A stretch of 9,726 nucleotides of DNA, from NCBI GenBank assembly GCA_964411785.1, contig CAYPMJ010000076.1, positions 1-9,726 on the forward strand. Direction: 5' to 3'. A model generated the notes under the pieces. It was not told the origin of the DNA, made no database searches, and saw only the letters and a list, made by a program, of their open reading frames with translations. The position numbers were made by a program, and so were the translations under genes. Each line of letters starts with the position of its first letter. Within the stretch, counting starts at the first letter, position 1. Below are positions 5,018 to 9,726 of this stretch, piece by piece. Source of the DNA: RUG626 sp964411785. Lineage in GTDB: Bacteria; Bacillota; Clostridia; Oscillospirales; Oscillospiraceae.

Positions 5018-6649
5018 ATGAGCAAATTTATCTTCGTTACCGGAGGCGTCGTCTCCGGACTGGGAAAGGGTATCACTGCCGCGTCGCTTGGCCGGCTGCT
5101 CAAGGCCCGCGGCCTGACCGTATCCGCACAGAAGCTTGATCCATACATCAATGTGGACCCGGGAACCATGAATCCCTTCCAGCACGGTGAGGTCTTTGTC
5201 ACTGAGGACGGAGCGGAGACCGATCTGGACCTTGGCCACTATGAGAGGTTTATTGATGAGGACCTGAACCGTTTCTCAAACCTGACAACAGGCAAGGTCT
5301 ATGCGAACGTTATCGCCGGCGAGAGGCGCGGCATGTATCTTGGCAGCACTGTCCAGGTCATCCCTCACGTCACGAACGAGATCAAAAGCTTCATCTACAG
5401 TGTCGGAAAGGCAACTAACGCGGATGTTATCATCACTGAGATTGGCGGCACGGTCGGCGACATTGAGAGCCAGCCCTTCCTTGAGGCCATCCGCCAGGTG
5501 GGCCACGAGGTCGGACCTGGAAATTGTCTCTTCCTCCACGTGACGCTCGTTCCCTATCTTCGCGCCTCCGGTGAACACAAATCGAAACCGACTCAGCACT
5601 CCGTGAAGGAGCTGCAGGGGATGGGCATCAACCCGGATATTATCATTCTCCGCACCGACGAGCCTATCGAAGACAAGAGCATCTTCAGTAAAATTGCCCA
5701 TTTCTGCAATGTCAGACCCGACTGCGTCATTGAAAACGTAACGCTGCCCGTCCTTTATGAGGCCCCGCTCATGCTGGAGCAATCCGGGCTTTCGGACGTG
5801 GTATGCAGAAAGCTCGATCTCAACGTCCCGCCTCCGGACCTTCGCGAGTGGACCGCGCTTGTGCAGCGCATAAAACACCTGCATAAAAAAGCTGTTGTGG
5901 GCATAATAGGAAAATACGTGCAGCTGCATGACGCATATTTATCCGTCTCGGAGGCGCTGAGGCACGCAGGGTATAAGCTTGACGCCCAGATTGATATTCA
6001 GTGGGTTGACTCTGAGACACTGACCGAGGACAACTACCGCGATGCGCTGTCCGGGCTTGACGGAATCCTTGTGCCGGGGGGCTTCGGCTCCAGAGGCATT
6101 GAAGGCATGATTCTGGCTGCGCAGTTCGCCCGGGAGAGCAAAATTCCGTACTTTGGAATATGTCTTGGGATGCAGGTCGCCGTTATCGAGTTTGCGAGGC
6201 ATGTTGTGGGTTGGGCGGATGCCAACTCGCGGGAATTTGACGAGCTTTCCTCACACAAGGTCATTGACTTCATGCCCGGACAGAGCGACGCTGTTGACAA
6301 GGGCGGAACGCTGCGTCTGGGCAGCTGGCCCTGCCACATCCGCACCGGGACCACCATGGAGCGGTGCTACGGGACGCAGATCATCCATGAACGCCACAGG
6401 CACAGATATGAATTTTCCAACATTTACCGGGCAGATCTGGAGAGCGCCGGGCTGGTCCTCAGCGGCTCCTCCCCCAACGGCGAGCTTGTCGAAACCGTGG
6501 AGCTTGCCGGGAGAAGCTTCTTTGTCGGCGTCCAGTTCCATCCCGAGTTCAAGAGCCGTCCCAACAGGGCTCACCCGCTCTTCTGCGGCTTCATCGAGGC
6601 AGCGCTGGAGGCGCACGGTCGGGCGTGCTCGCCCGATGAAGCTGAGTGA
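5018..6649 (+). CDS. pyrG: CTP synthase, 543 aa
   Basis: CTP synthase makes CTP from UTP, ATP and glutamine, the last step of pyrimidine nucleotide synthesis, as a cytoplasmic tetramer. The synthetase domain (1 to about 267) has the P-loop SGLGKG (13-18) and the long conserved block DPYINVDPGTMNPFQHGE (41-58). The class I glutamine amidotransferase domain (about 293-535) has the oxyanion GGFG (354-357), nucleophile C382 in GICLGMQ, and H508/E510 in FHPEF, so all catalytic residues are present. The start MSKFIFVTGG is the family's normal N terminus; the reading frame extends 62 codons upstream without conservation and through the promoter, so the longer version is wrong. GGGAGGG precedes the ATG. 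It is followed by glmS after 210 bp. Confidence 0.98.
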   Translation: MSKFIFVTGGVVSGLGKGITAASLGRLLKARGLTVSAQKLDPYINVDPGTMNPFQHGEVFVTEDGAETDLDLGHYERFIDEDLNRFSNLTTGKVYANVIAGERRGMYLGSTVQVIPHVTNEIKSFIYSVGKATNADVIITEIGGTVGDIESQPFLEAIRQVGHEVGPGNCLFLHVTLVPYLRASGEHKSKPTQHSVKELQGMGINPDIIILRTDEPIEDKSIFSKIAHFCNVRPDCVIENVTLPVLYEAPLMLEQSGLSDVVCRKLDLNVPPPDLREWTALVQRIKHLHKKAVVGIIGKYVQLHDAYLSVSEALRHAGYKLDAQIDIQWVDSETLTEDNYRDALSGLDGILVPGGFGSRGIEGMILAAQFARESKIPYFGICLGMQVAVIEFARHVVGWADANSREFDELSSHKVIDFMPGQSDAVDKGGTLRLGSWPCHIRTGTTMERCYGTQIIHERHRHRYEFSNIYRADLESAGLVLSGSSPNGELVETVELAGRSFFVGVQFHPEFKSRPNRAHPLFCGFIEAALEAHGRACSPDEAE

Positions 6650-6781
6650 GGTCTTCGCTGAAACAGGTTCTCAGTGGCTTGCCGTGAGCCGCGGGTAATT
6701 TCGTATTGGAAAAAGAGCGCAAAGGCGTGAGAACACAGCCTGTATTCAGATTCGGGCAGCGCGCTTCCGGCGCAGAAATCC

Positions 6782-6806
6782 GCAGAGCTCTTAAAGCTGC
6801 TTTTTT
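6782..6806 (+). terminator. Possible terminator or attenuator ahead of glmS
   Basis: GC, a 2-nt bulge, then AGCT (6786-6789) pair with AGCT and GC (6795-6800) around a CTTAA loop, followed at once by six T (6801-6806). The stem is weak (6 bp). A competing 8-bp stem, CTCTTAAA (6788-6795) with TTTAAGAG (6804-6811), would bury the T tract. The two folds exclude each other, as in an attenuator, but this is inference. Confidence 0.4.
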
Positions 6807-6829
6807 AAGAGGTTTCCAGGCTTTTATAC

Positions 6830-6843
6830 GCCGCGTGCGCGGC
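6830..6843 (+). other. GC hairpin just before the glmS ribosome-binding site
   Basis: GCCGC and GCGGC pair around a GTGC loop. The stem ends 16 nt before the glmS ATG and immediately precedes TGGAGG (6848-6853), which is 6 nt from the start. No T tract follows. Confidence 0.45.
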
Positions 6844-6859
6844 AGAATGGAGGAAAAGT

Positions 6860-8686
6860 ATGTGTGGGATAGTAGGCTTCGCGGGAAGCCGTCCTGCTGC
6901 GCCGGTACTGCTGGACGGCCTTAAGAGGCTTGAATACCGTGGGTATGACTCCGCCGGAGTGGCAGTTGCCTCCAATGGACATATAAACATAGCCAAGGCC
7001 AGCGGAAAGATAAAAAACCTATGTGAGCTGACTCACGACGGGTCGGATGTTGAGGGAAACATCGGCGTGGGACACACGCGCTGGGCCACCCACGGGGCGC
7101 CGAACGACGTAAACGCGCATCCGCATCTCTCCTGCGACGGGCGCTTTGCCGTTGTGCACAACGGCATTATCGAAAACTACGCTGAGCTGCGCGAGGAGCT
7201 CACGCTGCGCGGCTACCGCTTCCTCAGCGATACGGATACCGAGGTGGTGGCGCACCTTCTGGAATTCTATTACGACGGCGATCCGAAAATGGCCGTCATG
7301 AAGGCCGCTTCCCGTCTGAAAGGTTCCTATGCGCTTGGTATCCTTTTCTCCGGGGATGGCGGAAGAGTCTTCGCCATGCGCGAGGCCGGGCCGCTCATTC
7401 TGGGAATCGGGGCCGGTGAAAACTATTTTGCCTCCGACGTCACTGCTCTCATTTCGCACACCAAAAACGTGATTTACCTGGAGGACGGCGAGTTCGCGGA
7501 GCTCACGGCGGAGGCTGTAACCGTATTTGACTGTACCGGAGCTGTCATCCGCAAACCGGTGTCGCGTGTGGTGTGGGATATTGAGGCGGCGGAAAAGGGC
7601 GGGTATGAACATTTCATGCTCAAGGAGATAATGGAACAGCCCGCCGCGCTTAAAGCCACTATAGAGCCGCGTGTTCAGGATGGATACATCGCCTTTGAGG
7701 ACTATGCACCCACAGATGAGCGGCTTGCAGCCCTGAACCGGATAGTTATAACGGCCTGCGGCTCCGCCAGGTATGCCGGGGAGGCCGGCAGATTTGCACT
7801 GGAGGAGCTCACCCGGATTCCGACCAGCGTGGAAATTGCCAGTGAACTGCGTTACAGAGCTCCCATCATAGACAGCGGCACCCTTGTAATAGCCGTATCC
7901 CAGTCCGGCGAGACTGCGGATACCATCGCCGCAGTTGAGGAGTGCAGGAAGCTTGGCGCGGAAACGCTGGCGATAGTCAATGTTGTGGGCAGCCGTCTTG
8001 CGAAGCTCTGCGACCACGTGCTGTACACCTGGGCCGGGCCGGAGATCGCTGTGGCTACAACGAAGGGATACACAACGCAGGTGGCCGTGTTGGATATGCT
8101 GGCTGTGTACCTAGCCCATCGCCTTGGACGCATAGATGACACTGAGGCAATGAGGCTTGCCGGGGCAATGCTTGACATGCCTGCGAAGCTCCAGAGGGCG
8201 CTGGATCTCAATCCCCATATCCCCTACCTGGCGGAGCGCTTCCATGACTGCAGAGCTCTCTACTTCATAGGACGGAATCTCGATTTCGCCGTCTCTCTTG
8301 AGGGCGCGCTGAAGCTGAAGGAGATATCCTATATATTCGCGGAGGCATATCCCGCCGGGGAATTGAAGCACGGCACAATAGCGCTTGTTGAGCCCGGATC
8401 TCTGCTGGTGGCGCTGTGCTGCTATGAGCCTCTTTTTGACAAGACCATCTCCAATATTGAAGAGGTCAAGGCCAGAGGTGCGCGAGTGCTGGCTGTCGCT
8501 CCGGAGGGGGAGAGGCGGATCATCTCTCAGGCGGACGATTTCATACTCGTCCCCAGAGCGGAGCCGCTGTTTACTCCTCTGGCGCAGATAGTCCCTCTGC
8601 AGCTGTTCGCGTACTATGTGGCAAAAATAAACGGCCATGACATTGACAAGCCAAAAAATCTGGCCAAGTCTGTTACAGTGGAATAA
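6860..8686 (+). CDS. glmS: Glutamine-fructose-6-phosphate aminotransferase (isomerizing), 608 aa
   Basis: GlmS converts fructose 6-phosphate and glutamine to glucosamine 6-phosphate, the first committed step to UDP-GlcNAc for peptidoglycan and other glycans. The start is certain: MCGIVGF, where Cys2 becomes the N-terminal nucleophile after Met removal, with TGGAGG 6 nt upstream. The class II amidotransferase domain has HTRWATHG (72-79) and HNGIIENY (100-107). The isomerase half has two SIS domains: SQSGETADT (347-355) for sugar-phosphate binding, KLKEISYIFAEAYPAGELKHG (485-505) with catalytic Glu/His, and the C terminus DKPKNLAKSVTVE with the Schiff-base lysine at K603. The phosphate loop reads ACGSARYAG (299-307), whereas the form I know from E. 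coli is CGTS and from many Firmicutes CGSAYH. Length is normal. purB follows after 15 bp. Confidence 0.98.
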   Translation: MCGIVGFAGSRPAAPVLLDGLKRLEYRGYDSAGVAVASNGHINIAKASGKIKNLCELTHDGSDVEGNIGVGHTRWATHGAPNDVNAHPHLSCDGRFAVVHNGIIENYAELREELTLRGYRFLSDTDTEVVAHLLEFYYDGDPKMAVMKAASRLKGSYALGILFSGDGGRVFAMREAGPLILGIGAGENYFASDVTALISHTKNVIYLEDGEFAELTAEAVTVFDCTGAVIRKPVSRVVWDIEAAEKGGYEHFMLKEIMEQPAALKATIEPRVQDGYIAFEDYAPTDERLAALNRIVITACGSARYAGEAGRFALEELTRIPTSVEIASELRYRAPIIDSGTLVIAVSQSGETADTIAAVEECRKLGAETLAIVNVVGSRLAKLCDHVLYTWAGPEIAVATTKGYTTQVAVLDMLAVYLAHRLGRIDDTEAMRLAGAMLDMPAKLQRALDLNPHIPYLAERFHDCRALYFIGRNLDFAVSLEGALKLKEISYIFAEAYPAGELKHGTIALVEPGSLLVALCCYEPLFDKTISNIEEVKARGARVLAVAPEGERRIISQADDFILVPRAEPLFTPLAQIVPLQLFAYYVAKINGHDIDKPKNLAKSVTVE

Positions 8687-8701
8687 GAGGTGTGTGAACA
8701 A

Positions 8702-9726
8702 ATGAGAGACAGCTACGAAAGTCCTCTTGTCAGCCGCTATTCTTCGAAGACCATGCAGCATATTTTTTCTCCCGATTTCAAATTCTCCACCTGGCGCAGA
8801 CTGTGGGTGGCGCTTGCGGAGAGTGAGCAGGAACTCGGTCTGCCCATAACCGACGAACAGCTTGACGAGATGCGCGCACATGTATATGACATAGACTATG
8901 AGCTTGCGGAACAGTACGAGCGGAAATTCCGTCATGACGTAATGGCTCACGTTCACGCCTATGGGGATGTCTGCCCTGGCGCGAAGGGCATAATACATCT
9001 CGGCGCGACGAGCTGCTATGTGGGCGACAACACCGATATCATTCAGATGCGCGAGGGACTTTTACAGATAAAGAAGCTGCTGGTGAACCTGATATCCGCG
9101 CTGTCGGACTTTGCCCGTGCGCAGAAGGACACTCCGACACTCGCATACACCCACTTTCAGGCCGCACAGCCCACTACAGTCGGCAAGCGCGCCACCCTGT
9201 GGCTCCAGGATTTCCTGATGGATCTTGAGCGGCTGGACTATGAGCTGTCAGACCTCAAGCTGCTTGGCTGCAAGGGTACGACGGGAACAGGCGCAAGCTT
9301 CCTTGAGCTCTTCGGGGGCGACAGTGCGAAGGTGAAGCTGGTTGAAAAGAAAATAGCGGAAAAAATGGGCTTTGGCTCCTGTATGCCCGTCTCCGGGCAG
9401 ACCTATTCGCGTAAGGTGGATTCCTTTGTGCTGAATGTTCTCTCGGGAATATCCCAGAGCGCCGCGAAGATGGCGACTGATATCCGGCTCCTCGCCCATA
9501 TGAAGGAGTTCGACGAGCCCTTTGAACAGAATCAGGTCGGCTCCTCCGCGATGGCGTACAAGCGCAATCCGATGCGCTGCGAGCGAGTCGTGTCACTGGC
9601 GCGTTACGTCATGAACGACGCGAAGAACGCCTCCGACACAGCCGCCTCCCAAGGGCTGGAACGGACGCTTGACGACTCGGCGAACCGCCGCAGCTCCATA
9701 CCTGAGGCGTTTCTGGCCTCTGACGC
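8702..9726 (+). CDS. purB: Adenylosuccinate lyase, first 341 residues (cut by the window edge)
   Basis: PurB removes fumarate from SAICAR and from adenylosuccinate, two steps of purine synthesis, as a cytoplasmic homotetramer of the fumarase/aspartase superfamily. The frame is open from ATG 8702 (GAGGTG 9 nt upstream) to the right edge. Visible motifs: IIHLGATSCYVGDNTD (97-112), the His-bearing AYTHFQAAQPTTVGKR (148-163), and the superfamily signature GSSAMAYKRNPMRCE (280-294), whose flexible loop holds the catalytic serine. ERTLDDSANRR (320-330) and the YKRNPMR form resemble the animal-type ADSL branch more than the B. subtilis type (HKRNP). The proline usual in SSAMP is alanine here. Roughly 130-140 C-terminal residues are missing, judged from family length. 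It is only 15 bp behind glmS and surely co-transcribed. Confidence 0.97.
   Translation, partial: MRDSYESPLVSRYSSKTMQHIFSPDFKFSTWRRLWVALAESEQELGLPITDEQLDEMRAHVYDIDYELAEQYERKFRHDVMAHVHAYGDVCPGAKGIIHLGATSCYVGDNTDIIQMREGLLQIKKLLVNLISALSDFARAQKDTPTLAYTHFQAAQPTTVGKRATLWLQDFLMDLERLDYELSDLKLLGCKGTTGTGASFLELFGGDSAKVKLVEKKIAEKMGFGSCMPVSGQTYSRKVDSFVLNVLSGISQSAAKMATDIRLLAHMKEFDEPFEQNQVGSSAMAYKRNPMRCERVVSLARYVMNDAKNASDTAASQGLERTLDDSANRRSSIPEAFLASD

Larger units (their letters stand above)
6650..6859 (+). other. Spacer between pyrG and glmS without a gene
   Basis: I find no convincing coding frame and no good promoter. Visible structure: 6667-6673 pairs with 6728-6734 (7 bp), extended by ACAG/CTGT after a bulge; a local stem GGCT/AGCC (6676-6679/6687-6690); GCGC/GCGC around 6761-6773; a possible terminator at 6782-6806; and a GC hairpin before the glmS ribosome-binding site. 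The glmS ribozyme common ahead of Firmicutes glmS is not recognisable: its GCGCC cleavage-site context and GGGTTTATCGA-like core are absent. Confidence 0.5.

Noticed and set aside
6650..6859. glmS ribozyme
   Set aside because: Expected position, but neither the cleavage-site core nor the conserved pseudoknot sequences can be found by eye.
6706..6924. 72-codon frame from a TTG in the pyrG-glmS spacer
   Set aside because: Overlaps the certain start of glmS by 65 nt in another frame, is Arg-rich like non-coding GC-rich DNA, and has no ribosome-binding site.
7019..8017. 332-codon minus-strand frame inside glmS
   Set aside because: Shadow of glmS, whose catalytic motifs run throughout the region; no plausible start signal.
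8111..8998. 295-codon minus-strand frame across glmS and purB
   Set aside because: Covers the ends of two certain genes and the short gap between them; no recognisable protein features.
1..9726. Mobile element, CRISPR array, toxin-antitoxin or defence island
   Set aside because: No transposase or integrase motifs, no regularly spaced repeats, and all coding space is occupied by housekeeping genes.

Overview
The window looks like the chromosome of a low-GC-phylum (Firmicutes) anaerobe, most likely class Clostridia and plausibly Lachnospiraceae. The grounds are a CIRCE-controlled groES-groEL operon, Clostridia-type protein sequences, strong GG(A)GG ribosome-binding sites, sigma-A promoters with exact 17-bp spacers, and a tRNA gene that encodes its own CCA. 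GC content is clearly above that of classical Clostridium. The family assignment is inference from sequence character, not a search result.

The left half (about 1-4600) reads on the minus strand. In the order of transcription it holds: a THUMP-domain rRNA methyltransferase (3485-4600) with its own promoter; a diacylglycerol-kinase-family lipid kinase (2530-3450) 34 bp later; the heat-shock operon groES (2086-2370) and groEL (440-2068) behind a textbook promoter and a perfect CIRCE operator; a strong terminator hairpin (306-343); then a stable-RNA unit with its own near-consensus promoter, tRNA-Ser(UGA) at 119-207 and tRNA-Ser(GCU), which runs off the left edge.

The right half (about 4914-9726) reads on the plus strand: pyrG (CTP synthase, 5018-6649), glmS (glucosamine-6-phosphate synthase, 6860-8686) and purB (adenylosuccinate lyase, from 8702, cut by the right edge). 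PyrG and GlmS are both glutamine amidotransferases. Together with PurB they draw on glutamine and aspartate nitrogen to supply CTP, amino sugars for the cell wall, and AMP/IMP. glmS and purB are 15 bp apart and almost certainly co-transcribed; pyrG and glmS are separated by a 210-bp leader-like spacer.

The coding content is ordinary housekeeping. The interest is in the non-coding parts. The divergent spacer 4661-4913 contains a run of hairpins, three of them capped by GNRA tetraloops only when read on the plus strand, which suggests an unassigned structured RNA. The trailer of tRNA-Ser(UGA) can fold over the tRNA's own 3' strand. The spacer before glmS lacks the glmS ribozyme usual in Firmicutes but holds a possible attenuator. 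Small GC-rich hairpins sit at the same distance before three start codons. I see no mobile element, CRISPR array or defence system.
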